From Nitrospina sp. LS_NOB (GTDB lineage: Bacteria > Nitrospinota > Nitrospinia > Nitrospinales > VA-1), in NCBI GenBank assembly GCA_001542995.1, contig LFLA01000003.1, positions 266,195 through 330,194 on the forward strand: 64,000 nucleotides of DNA. Reading direction: 5' to 3'. The notes beneath the pieces were generated by a model that saw nothing but the letters and a program-made list of their open reading frames with translations, was not told the origin of the DNA and did no database searches. Shown one piece after another: positions 54,327-61,579 of this stretch (position 1 is the stretch's first letter; every line of letters starts with the position of its first letter). A program made the translations under genes and the position numbers.

Positions 54327-57163
54327 GATCGGATCATTTTTATTGGCCTCGAAAAAATTGATCCCGACACCCTCCCGACACCCTGATGAAGCGCTCCATC
54401 GGGATTTTGCCAGAACTCCAAATGATGAACGGGTCCTGGAGCAAGCCCTTTTTTATGATTGCGCTTTTGGCTTTGAGGTTTGGTTGCTGTACTTTGATGT
54501 ATGATTTCTATAATGGGGTGTTCTTTTTTGAGCACCCTTACACGTAATACACCAAGGTTTTTAGCAAAATCGGGAAGTGCCAATTTCAGCTCTTTGTCAT
54601 TCTCGAATGTATTGGCAAAGTTCATGAACTTTTCTCGCAGGTCTGGATCACGGATAGCACCAATTTCATTCCTCGAAAGATCGCTTGAAGGTTTTCTGCG
54701 GACTACGTTATAGCCGTTTTCTTTTTCCCAGCTGCTGGGATGCTGAATGATTCCGTAGGCGGTGTCTTCGTGCAAGGGGCCTTGAATGCCGTGGTCGGGT
54801 TTATGGGAAACAACAATGTGGTTAATTTTTTCTTCCGCTTCCTTGTGGAACCCAGCCCAAACCTCCGGGGCCTTGAGTCGGGGTTTTACCGGGTCTGAAA
54901 GTTCTTCGGACGGTTCCAACAGACCGGCACCGGTTAATTGCGAGACACGTTGCAACAAACCTTGATCGGTCAGGGCTGTTACCAGAGCATCGATAGCATG
55001 GTGCCGGTGATCGTTGCGATCTTTTATCCCCCTTTCACCTAAAATATCATTCAAACCAAGTTTATGTCGAAGCATGGCGGTTAAAACTCCCGGAATGACC
55101 CGCACCGTTCGACAAATATGGGACAGGTATTCCGTGGCAACTGTTGAAAGGTAACGGGTATCATTAAGATGGCGTGCCAGAAACTGGTTTTCATCATCGA
55201 AACGTTCCATAGCCTCGGGAAGAAACCGCATGAACTTGCGTTTGGGCAATTGGTGTGCCCGGTCGAGAATGTCTCCATAATCATAGCCGGTATCCCCCGC
55301 CCCAAAAGCTTTAAATGGGCCGCGATCGTGTTTGAGATGATTGGCTTCTCTTGTCGCAAGTGTTTTATTGTTCTGGGAGTCGTCCAGGGTTTTGGATAAC
55401 GGTAAAATATGCTCAATTTCTATTTGAGGGCTGAACAGGTTGACAGGTGTTATTTTTTCACCCGAAAAAGGACACAGCCGGTCGTTAGGGTCTGAACTCA
55501 ACTCTTCCCACAGTTTGTATTTGAGCCGGTTAGGTCCGTTGTTTTCCAGGCACAATATTTTCAGTTCGCCCTCTATGCGCTCGTTATTTTTCTGGTTTTT
55601 TCTTTGTTCTTTTTCCAGATCGTCTTTGCGTTTTTTGCTTAGTTTGAGGTTGCGGGCCAGTTCGACCACGATTTCTTGCGGGTGACCATGCGTTGTGACA
55701 ATGTCGTTCACCACCTTCTGCAACTGGTTGAGTGCCACATGCACGGTGGGGTTGCCGATCTTGCCGAATTTTTTTTCAGGAGATGCTTCATCAGGGTCGC
55801 CAAAGGCCACGGCTTTGGGCAGCATTTTTCCGTAATAATCCAATTTCTCCACCAGTTCATCAGGGCGATTGTTGCTGTGGTGATAGCCCAGTTTCTTCAC
55901 CGCTTCATCATAACGAAGGCCGTCATCCCGCATACAGCAAACCAGTTTTTGCAGAACGGCAATGCCGAACCGACAATAGCCCTTCGGAAAATCTTCAGGC
56001 AGTAGGCTGGCAAGGTTGCGGGCCTGCTCTTCACTGACCGACCAGGTATTCATGGCTTTTTGAATGACGGCTTTTTCATCTTCTATATCGAGGAGTTCCT
56101 CGACGATTTGGTCGCGGATTTTATCTGAGAAGTCGAACCATTTTTCACCAAAATATTTTTTGTCGGAAAGAAGTTTTGCCGTGACGTTACCCTTGAGGTC
56201 TTTTCGTTTTTCGTCTTCAAGGTTAAACTGAACCCCTTCGGGTAATTCCAGGGTCGTGCGTACTTTTCCAAACTTGACTGTCTTTTGTTTGTGAAGTAAA
56301 TTCCATAATTTTTTTCTTTGTTCGGCAGTAAGAAAATGTTTCCCCCCCTTCTCATCGATCCAGGCGAGGTTGGTGATATCCTGGGCGATGCGGAATTTCT
56401 GAAAACTTGGTAAGGCGGCGCGGGCGCGGTATTCATTTGGCTCAAGCTGGCATCGTCCGGGTTCGGGTGTTTTTAAATCCCGTTGGTGGAAGATAATTGT
56501 TTCTAAGGCTTGCCACTCATCTCCAGTGAGTTTTTGGTGTCGAAGTTGACAACTTCTGATTTGGGTGAACTCATCCCGGTACAGGGCACGGGTGGGGTAG
56601 AGTTTTTCATCAATACGGGCTCTCACCCTTTGTTTGTTTTTGTCTCGGAGCCAGAGATATTCACCTAAAGTTCTGGCAGGGGATGCATCAAGAGCTTCTT
56701 TAAGCCCATCTATATCGGGTTTGATTTTTTGTCCCTCTTCTTTGGTGGTGGTTTTACGATTGCTCAGAAAACCACGGCGTTGATTGAGGTGATACAGGGC
56801 GCGGCCCAGCTCATGAGGTGCAAGGGAGTTTTCAATGGCTTTGGCCCGAAGTTCATAGGGGTTCAATACTTCAAGCTTCTTGCGTTCATATTTATTTTTG
56901 GGCATGAGACCAAGCTCAACCAGCTTTTGCATGAGAGCCCCTTTCCGTCCGAGAAAACGGTCTCTACGCCTGCGAGCACCCCGATTCAGCCTGCGGGCTT
57001 CGGCGAGTGAAGAACCGCTTTTTGGGTCTCGACCGTCCGAAAAAATTCGGGCTCCAGCCAAGAGTATTTTTTCAGGAATACTTTTTTCGTTGAGTTTTAG
57101 CAGGCACCAGCCCAGAGAGTTTGTGCCTAAATCTATGCCCAGCCTGTAATTGATTCTATCCAC
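54323..57163 (-). CDS. cas9: CRISPR effector nuclease Cas9, type II-C, lacking the PAM-interacting end
   Basis: A 946-residue frame from GTG 57163 (after TTTTTTGGGGGAAACCT). All catalytic blocks are intact: RuvC-I Asp11 in LGIDLGTNSLGWCLL; an Arg-rich bridge helix ARRLNRGARRRRDRFLGRKG; RuvC-II Glu501 in EIVVELARNLKL; HNH His585 in QIEIEHILPLSKTLDDS with N-K following; RuvC-III His722/Asp725 in DHRHHAIDALV. It stops after SIFSRPIKMIRS. The real C-terminus continues in another frame, for about 1042 residues in total, the usual II-C length. Without the PAM domain it should not bind targets unless the two parts associate or slippage fuses them. An upstream open extension to 57238 is not used. Confidence 0.95.
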   Translation of the reverse strand: MDRINYRLGIDLGTNSLGWCLLKLNEKSIPEKILLAGARIFSDGRDPKSGSSLAEARRLNRGARRRRDRFLGRKGALMQKLVELGLMPKNKYERKKLEVLNPYELRAKAIENSLAPHELGRALYHLNQRRGFLSNRKTTTKEEGQKIKPDIDGLKEALDASPARTLGEYLWLRDKNKQRVRARIDEKLYPTRALYRDEFTQIRSCQLRHQKLTGDEWQALETIIFHQRDLKTPEPGRCQLEPNEYRARAALPSFQKFRIAQDITNLAWIDEKGGKHFLTAEQRKKLWNLLHKQKTVKFGKVRTTLELPEGVQFNLEDEKRKDLKGNVTAKLLSDKKYFGEKWFDFSDKIRDQIVEELLDIEDEKAVIQKAMNTWSVSEEQARNLASLLPEDFPKGYCRFGIAVLQKLVCCMRDDGLRYDEAVKKLGYHHSNNRPDELVEKLDYYGKMLPKAVAFGDPDEASPEKKFGKIGNPTVHVALNQLQKVVNDIVTTHGHPQEIVVELARNLKLSKKRKDDLEKEQRKNQKNNERIEGELKILCLENNGPNRLKYKLWEELSSDPNDRLCPFSGEKITPVNLFSPQIEIEHILPLSKTLDDSQNNKTLATREANHLKHDRGPFKAFGAGDTGYDYGDILDRAHQLPKRKFMRFLPEAMERFDDENQFLARHLNDTRYLSTVATEYLSHICRTVRVIPGVLTAMLRHKLGLNDILGERGIKDRNDHRHHAIDALVTALTDQGLLQRVSQLTGAGLLEPSEELSDPVKPRLKAPEVWAGFHKEAEEKINHIVVSHKPDHGIQGPLHEDTAYGIIQHPSSWEKENGYNVVRRKPSSDLSRNEIGAIRDPDLREKFMNFANTFENDKELKLALPDFAKNLGVLRVRVLKKEHPIIEIIHQSTATKPQSQKRNHKKGLAPGPVHHLEFWQNPDGALHQGVGRVSGSIFSRPIKMIRS

Positions 57164-57182
57164 AGGTTTCCCCCAAAAAAGT

Positions 57183-57213
57183 TTGACTAAATAATTGAAT
57201 ATGTCATTATAAC
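57183..57213. promoter_or_regulatory. Overlapping divergent promoters of cas9 and tracrRNA
   Basis: On minus, TGTTATAAT (57214-57206) is a perfect extended -10 placed to start cas9 mRNA near 57199. On plus, TTGACT (57183-57188) with ATTATA (57206-57211) or TATAAC (57208-57213) could start the tracrRNA near 57219. The two -10 boxes share bases, so the promoters may exclude each other. Confidence 0.6.
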
Positions 57214-57218
57214 AGAAA

Positions 57219-57321
57219 TATCCATAAATATGGAACACCGATTATTGGTCTAACCGGTAACAAGTGCTTGCCTGCGGGTAAGCGCACAAAATTAAAAGGC
57301 AGGCTGCGGCCTGCCTTTTTT
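57219..57321 (+). ncRNA. tracrRNA of the type II-C system
   Basis: The anti-repeat GGTCTAACCGG-T-AAC (57247-57261) pairs with the first 14 bases of the repeat (GTTCCGGTTAGACC), leaving one bulged T. The preceding CGATTATT pairs further with AATGATTG through G-U pairs. Then comes a stem GTGCTTGCC / GGTAAGCGCAC, a short A-rich linker and a GC terminator hairpin GGCAGGC-TGCG-GCCTGCC with a T-run. This is the expected tracrRNA layout, about 100 bases long, divergent from cas9. The 5' end is estimated from the promoter. Orientation fixes array polarity as plus. Confidence 0.88.
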
Positions 57322-57323
57322 AT
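57296..57323 (+). terminator. Terminator of the tracrRNA
   Basis: AAAAGGCAGGC, TGCG loop with GCCTGCCTTTTTT. It is a strong seven- to eleven-pair stem (the A run pairs with the T run) and is itself the last hairpin of the tracrRNA. Confidence 0.92.
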
Positions 57324-57348
57324 TTGGAATGATCTCGTAGGTGACCCA

Positions 57349-57375
57349 CCCCTGCTTCGGTAGGGGCATTTTTTT
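57349..57375 (+). terminator. Second small terminator-like hairpin
   Basis: CCCCT, GCTTCGGT and AGGGG with CATTTTTTT behind. A backup terminator for the tracrRNA or a remnant. The UUCG-type loop would stabilise it. Confidence 0.55.
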
Positions 57376-57439
57376 GTGAAGGGGCAGACCATTGTCCGCT
57401 GGTTGACAACCTGCTTTATTTGAGGAAGAAACATTAGTG

Positions 57440-57556
57440 ATGAAAAACTTACGCTGTTCGAAGTGTCCCGCTAAGTTAAAAGTTGCTGGTATGCGGTTTG
57501 ATTTAAGCGGACCGTATTATGCTACGGAACCTGAAGATCCCAGTCTTGATTTTTAG
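57440..57556 (+). CDS. Tiny CxxC protein, 38 residues
   Basis: MKNLRCSKCPAKLKVAGMRF and a Pro/Asp-rich tail ending DPSLDF, with one CSKC pair. TTGAGGAAGAAACATTAGTG gives a ribosome site, and TTGACA lies at about 57402. A single CxxC could bind zinc as a dimer. It may be a real small zinc protein or the remnant of a larger one. No family is recognised. Confidence 0.45.
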   Translation: MKNLRCSKCPAKLKVAGMRFDLSGPYYATEPEDPSLDF

Positions 57557-58039
57557 GTTTTATCGGATTCTATAATTCTCATATGTGTTGGGCTGTTGTT
57601 ATTTACTTACATCAATATGCGGTCCTTCGACAGGCTCAGCATGACAGGGACCTCAACTGACCGTCATCGCGAGCGGACTGGAAGGCGCGCGGCGATCCAA
57701 GCTTTTTCTGGATTGCTTCGTTCTACCTCTGCGGGGCATGAAAGTTATTGATGTTTTTCTATTGCGGACTTAAACGCTTTGAAATGAATTGAATAGGAAA
57801 GATTGCCCGCCTCATTTCCCTTCCCAGTTTGTCCTGCTCTCTAAAGATGGCTTGAAATATCCCTTATATTTGTTAAATTAACGTTATAAAGTTTTGACTT
57901 TTGCCGAGAAATTTGGAATGTTTATAGTTCTTAATCATCAGGATTAGAAGTTAGTTGATAGCGGCTCTTGTTTCATGGTTTGAGGAAGTAGGATTAATTT
58001 TCCCGGTTGGCGGGTGTACTATTTACCAAACGAGGCGAT
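57557..58039. repeat. Intergenic region with dispersed repeat element
   Basis: The stretch 57616-57745 contains CCTTCGACAGGCTCAGCATG and GTCATCGCGAGCGGACTGGA, then GATCCAAGCTTTTTCTGGATTGC, which has a small inverted repeat. These are forms of the short dispersed intergenic repeats seen in many bacterial genomes. TCAGCATGACAGG also occurs near 820 in this window, and GGCATGAAAG near 57736 recurs at 14749. No gene is seen in the 480 bases before the EF-G paralogue. Confidence 0.55.
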
Positions 58040-60127
58040 ATGAAACAATATAAACTTCAAAATATCAGAAATATCGGATTGGTGGGCCACGGGGGAACGG
58101 GAAAAACATCTTTAGCCGAAGCGATTCTGTATTTTACCGGAGTCTCTGACCGATTGGGTCAAGTGGGCGATGTCTCATCCGTTATGGATTATGACCCAGA
58201 TGAAATAAAGCGTGGTCATTCCATAGATGCCTCGGTCTCGTTTTGTGAAGTGGACGGAACGAAATTAAACCTCGTCGACATGCCGGGGAGTAGTAACTTC
58301 ATCGCTGATACGCCTGCTGGCCTCAGGGTGGTCGATGGTTTGATTTTTGTGATCAGTGCCGATGAAGGGGTGCAATTTTATACGGAAAAAATATGGAACT
58401 GGGCCGACCAACTGAACCTGCCCAGAATTATTTTCCTGAATAAGCTGGACCATGAGCGGGCTAATATCGCTCCCATCCTGGAATCCATTAAAAAGAAATT
58501 CAAAAAAAACCCGGTTTTTATGCAACTCCCCAATGCCACCGGGGAAAATTTTTCAGGGATTGTGGACCTTATCGACAATCATTATGTCTCCTATGACAAA
58601 AATGGTAAAGGGGATGGCAAGACAGGGGAAACACCAGCTGATATTAAAGATGAAATGGAACTCAGCCACGCTGATTTAATGGAAGCGGTGGCGGAAGTCG
58701 ATGATGATCTGATTGAAACATATCTTGAGCAGGGAGAGTTGAACGAGGAGGAATTTTCCAAAGGATTAAAAGAGGGCATCCGAAATGGTCAGTTGATCCC
58801 TGTGCTTGGAGGGTCGGCTCTGCGTAATATAGGTGTGGACCTTCTGCTCAAGGCGGCCATTAAATATCTTCCTTCGCCTGATTTGCGGGCTCCGGTGACG
58901 GCAAAACGATTGAAGGATGATTCGGAGGTCACCTGTTCCGCAAATGGCAGTAAGTCGGCTTCGGGTCTGGTGTTCAAAACCATTGCCGATCCCTATGCTG
59001 GAAAACTGACTTTGTTTAGAATGTTTTCGGGTTCCCTTAAAGGCGACTCCACTGTTTACAATTCCACCCAGGATGTGAATGAACGTGTGGGGCAGTTGTA
59101 TATGCTCCAGGGCAAAAAGCAGATTCAGGTTTCTGAAATCTCCGAGGGAGATATGGGAGCTGTGGCCAAGTTGAAGTCAACGATAACCGGTGACACATTT
59201 TCTGATGCAGAGGAGAAGGTGGTGTTCCCGCCCATTGCTTTTCCATTGCCGGTTTTTTCGCGGGCATTGGAACCTAAATCAAGGGCCGACGAAGAAAAAA
59301 TCAGTAGTTCCCTGCATAGGCTGTTGGAAGAGGACCCAACCCTGAAGATGGAAAGGAATGCTCAAACCGGACAGTTGTTGCTCTCTGGATTGGGCCAGGT
59401 TCACTTTGATGTAACGCTGGAGAGATTGAAACGACGTTTCGGCGTTGAGGTGGTTGTCAAGGCGCCCAAAGTCCCTTATCGCGAAACGATTAAAGGTTCC
59501 ACAAAGGTGCAGGGAAAATATAAAAAACAAACGGGCGGGAAGGGCCAGTTTGGAGACACCTGGATAGAAATCTCTCCCTTGAAGAAAGGAGAAGGCTATA
59601 TTTTTGTGGACAAAATTGTTGGAGGTGCTATCCCAAAGACTTATATTCCTGCTGTTGACAAGGGGATTCAGGAGGCAATGGCCAATGGCATCATCGCGCA
59701 TTACCCGATGGTCGACGTAAAGGTGAGCTTATATGATGGGTCTTACCACAATGTGGATTCATCGGAAATGGCGTTCAAGATTGCCGGTTCACTTGGATTC
59801 AAAAAAGGAGTCATGGATTGTAAGCCGATTCTTACTGAACCGATCATGAATATGGAAATCGTGGTGCCGGGCGACCATGTTGGGGATATAATGGGCGATA
59901 TCAATTCCAAGCGCGGTAAGATTCAGGGGATTGATTCCGGCGATGACACCCAGACCATCCGTGCGTATGTGCCGATGGCGGAAGTCTTGAATTATGCCGC
60001 TGACCTGACTTCCATGACAGGAGGGCAGGGTATGTTTGTCATGGAATATGATCATTATGAAGATGTCCCGGAACATTTGATGAAAAAAATTATTGATGAA
60101 GCCAACCAGGCATATGAAGAAAAGTAG
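58040..60127 (+). CDS. EF-G-like translational GTPase paralogue
   Basis: A 695-residue protein with all EF-G domains. G1 is GHGGTGKTS (16-24) in place of GHIDAGKTT, G3 is DMPGSSNF (80-87) in place of DTPGHVDF, and G4 NKLDHERANI. The His of DTPGH, which is catalytic in classic EF-G, is Ser here. Domain IV has QTGGKGQFGDTWIEISPLKK and GGAIPKTYIPAVDKGIQEAM, and domain V ends GGQGMFVMEYDHYEDVPEHL. This set matches the EF-G2-like group found besides canonical FusA. It may act in recycling, stress or slow translocation. ATG 58040 follows ACGAGGCGAT. No str operon genes are near, which supports a paralogue. Confidence 0.88.
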   Translation: MKQYKLQNIRNIGLVGHGGTGKTSLAEAILYFTGVSDRLGQVGDVSSVMDYDPDEIKRGHSIDASVSFCEVDGTKLNLVDMPGSSNFIADTPAGLRVVDGLIFVISADEGVQFYTEKIWNWADQLNLPRIIFLNKLDHERANIAPILESIKKKFKKNPVFMQLPNATGENFSGIVDLIDNHYVSYDKNGKGDGKTGETPADIKDEMELSHADLMEAVAEVDDDLIETYLEQGELNEEEFSKGLKEGIRNGQLIPVLGGSALRNIGVDLLLKAAIKYLPSPDLRAPVTAKRLKDDSEVTCSANGSKSASGLVFKTIADPYAGKLTLFRMFSGSLKGDSTVYNSTQDVNERVGQLYMLQGKKQIQVSEISEGDMGAVAKLKSTITGDTFSDAEEKVVFPPIAFPLPVFSRALEPKSRADEEKISSSLHRLLEEDPTLKMERNAQTGQLLLSGLGQVHFDVTLERLKRRFGVEVVVKAPKVPYRETIKGSTKVQGKYKKQTGGKGQFGDTWIEISPLKKGEGYIFVDKIVGGAIPKTYIPAVDKGIQEAMANGIIAHYPMVDVKVSLYDGSYHNVDSSEMAFKIAGSLGFKKGVMDCKPILTEPIMNMEIVVPGDHVGDIMGDINSKRGKIQGIDSGDDTQTIRAYVPMAEVLNYAADLTSMTGGQGMFVMEYDHYEDVPEHLMKKIIDEANQAYEEK

Positions 60128-60179
60128 AAGGAAGGACAGAAGATATTAAAAAAGGCTTTCATTTTTTGAGGGAACAGTT

Positions 60180-60509
60180 TTGAATAAAGTCGATTTAAAT
60201 GGAACTCTGGTGAAGGCAGATATTGTTGACCAGGTTTATGAGAAAGTCGGGTTCACACGCCAGGAAGCTGTCCAGGCTGTGGAGATTTTGTTTGACGAAA
60301 TTAAATCTGAATTGGCTCATGGTAATAACGTTCGTATCTCAAGGTTTGCCAGTTTTATTTTACGGGAGAAAAAGGCCCGAAATGCCCGCAATCCCAAAAC
60401 CGGTGAAACAATTCGTATTCGTCCCCGGACGGTATTGACCTTTAAACCCAGTAAACAGTTACTGGACTCCACCAACCAATCTTCCTGTGATGACAACTCT
60501 GATTCCTGA
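60180..60509 (+). CDS. ihfA: Integration host factor alpha / HU-family DNA-binding protein
   Basis: A 109-residue DNA-bending protein. It begins at TTG 60180 after [72 protein letters not shown] and [20 protein letters not shown] with the intercalating Pro. IHF-alpha is preferred over HU because a merR gene overlaps it, the common ihfA-merR pair. The tail [13 protein letters not shown] is atypical. No pheT is upstream. Confidence 0.9.
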   Translation: MNKVDLNGTLVKADIVDQVYEKVGFTRQEAVQAVEILFDEIKSELAHGNNVRISRFASFILREKKARNARNPKTGETIRIRPRTVLTFKPSKQLLDSTNQSSCDDNSDS

Positions 60510-60852
60510 TAAGTTATTTTTTAAGATTGGCGAAGTCGCGGAGCTAGCTGGCGTGGAGCAACATGTTTTGCGCTATTGGGAAGACGAAATCGATGCGTTG
60601 AAACCGACTAAAAACAAATCTGGGCAAAGGTTGTATCAGAAAAGGGATGTCGAACTGGTCCTGGAAATCAAACGCCTGCTTTATACAGAAAAATTCACCA
60701 TCGTCGGCGCCAAAAATAAACTGAAAAGGTTTAAAAGAAAAGGCACCCAAATGGATTTCGCCTATGACCGCGAGTCTTTCCTGGAATGGAAAAGGGAGAT
60801 GAAAAATGAGTTGGAGTCTATTTTAAAAACTCTTGAATATCCTAAGGGTTGA
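60490..60852 (+). CDS. MerR-family transcriptional regulator
   Basis: A 120-residue regulator with an N-terminal winged helix: [40 protein letters not shown] and [19 protein letters not shown]. This variant, with WE-E after LRY, is the small group encoded after ihfA in many bacteria. It ends in a short coil ([20 protein letters not shown]) for dimerisation and has no effector domain or metal cysteines. It overlaps ihfA by 20 bases. Target unknown. Confidence 0.92.
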   Translation: MTTLIPDKLFFKIGEVAELAGVEQHVLRYWEDEIDALKPTKNKSGQRLYQKRDVELVLEIKRLLYTEKFTIVGAKNKLKRFKRKGTQMDFAYDRESFLEWKREMKNELESILKTLEYPKG

Positions 60853-60876
60853 AAAACCTCTATCCCCAGCGGGCAA

Positions 60877-60913
60877 TAAAAAACCTCCCGGGGGAAAGCC
60901 GGGAGGTTTTTTA
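60877..60913. terminator. Bidirectional terminator between merR and the redoxin gene
   Basis: AAAAAACCTCCCGG, a GGGAAAG loop and CCGGGAGGTTTTTT. The A-run and T-run on either side make it usable on both strands, fitting the convergent genes on each side. Confidence 0.93.
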
Positions 60914-60932
60914 TTGAAGGACAGTCTGTTTT

Positions 60933-61406
60933 TCAGGAGAACGCTTTTTTTGCTACCTCTACCAGAGCATCAACAGTTCTGCACCCCAATAGCTCAGCAT
61001 CTTCCCGGGCGATCTGCTCACCATTCGCATCCACTGCAATGACGGAGCGTTGCAGGTAACGGCTTTTGACCCCTTCCAGCGTCAGCTTGTTGGCATTGCC
61101 AAACTCCTGACTCACATCCTGGAACACATTGGGCAAACCTCTTCCTGCGTTACTCAAAATATCGGTTCCTACCACAACAATGACTTCATCAACGCCTGCG
61201 GCTTTGAATTTGTCCTGGTTATCTTTGACAATATCAAATTCTTGGTTGCAGAAACCGCCAGCGCCCGGGAGGGTGATAATGAGTCTCTTGCCCTTGAAAT
61301 CGTCGATCGACAGTTCTTGTTCTAGTGGTGTGGAGGCGGCTTTTTCTACCGACCAGTCCGGATTTAACCTGATTAATTTTACATTGCTGCCTGGCAGTTT
61401 TGCCAT
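60933..61406 (-). CDS. Redoxin / peroxiredoxin-like protein
   Basis: A 157-residue thioredoxin-fold protein of the redoxin family. FKGKRLIITLPGAGGFCNQE has the peroxidatic Cys (PGAGGFC, where peroxiredoxins of the Prx5 type have PGAFTPTC), and KAAGVDEVIVVVGTDILSNA is the next strand and helix. A second Cys in ELLGCRTVDALVE might be the resolving residue. It could reduce hydroperoxides in the cytoplasm (no signal peptide). The absent Thr/Ser before the Cys makes true peroxidase activity less sure. AAAAAGGAGGTTTTTCC precedes the ATG. Confidence 0.8.
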   Translation of the reverse strand: MAKLPGSNVKLIRLNPDWSVEKAASTPLEQELSIDDFKGKRLIITLPGAGGFCNQEFDIVKDNQDKFKAAGVDEVIVVVGTDILSNAGRGLPNVFQDVSQEFGNANKLTLEGVKSRYLQRSVIAVDANGEQIAREDAELLGCRTVDALVEVAKKAFS

Positions 61407-61579
61407 GGAAAAACCTCCTTTTTAGGTTGTTAAGAGACACTTTTAAGATGTCCGAACGTGCGGAAAGATGCAAAAATTGTACAAATATATTTCCAGCACT
61501 TTACCCAAGGTAACATATTGATTTTGTATACCTACTCTGACTATGGCGAAATAAAGTTTATTCTGCTAATCTATGAGCA

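Noticed and set aside
57207-57434. Minus-strand 75-residue frame upstream of cas9
   Set aside because: It covers the tracrRNA and two hairpins in reverse. The RNA evidence is much stronger.
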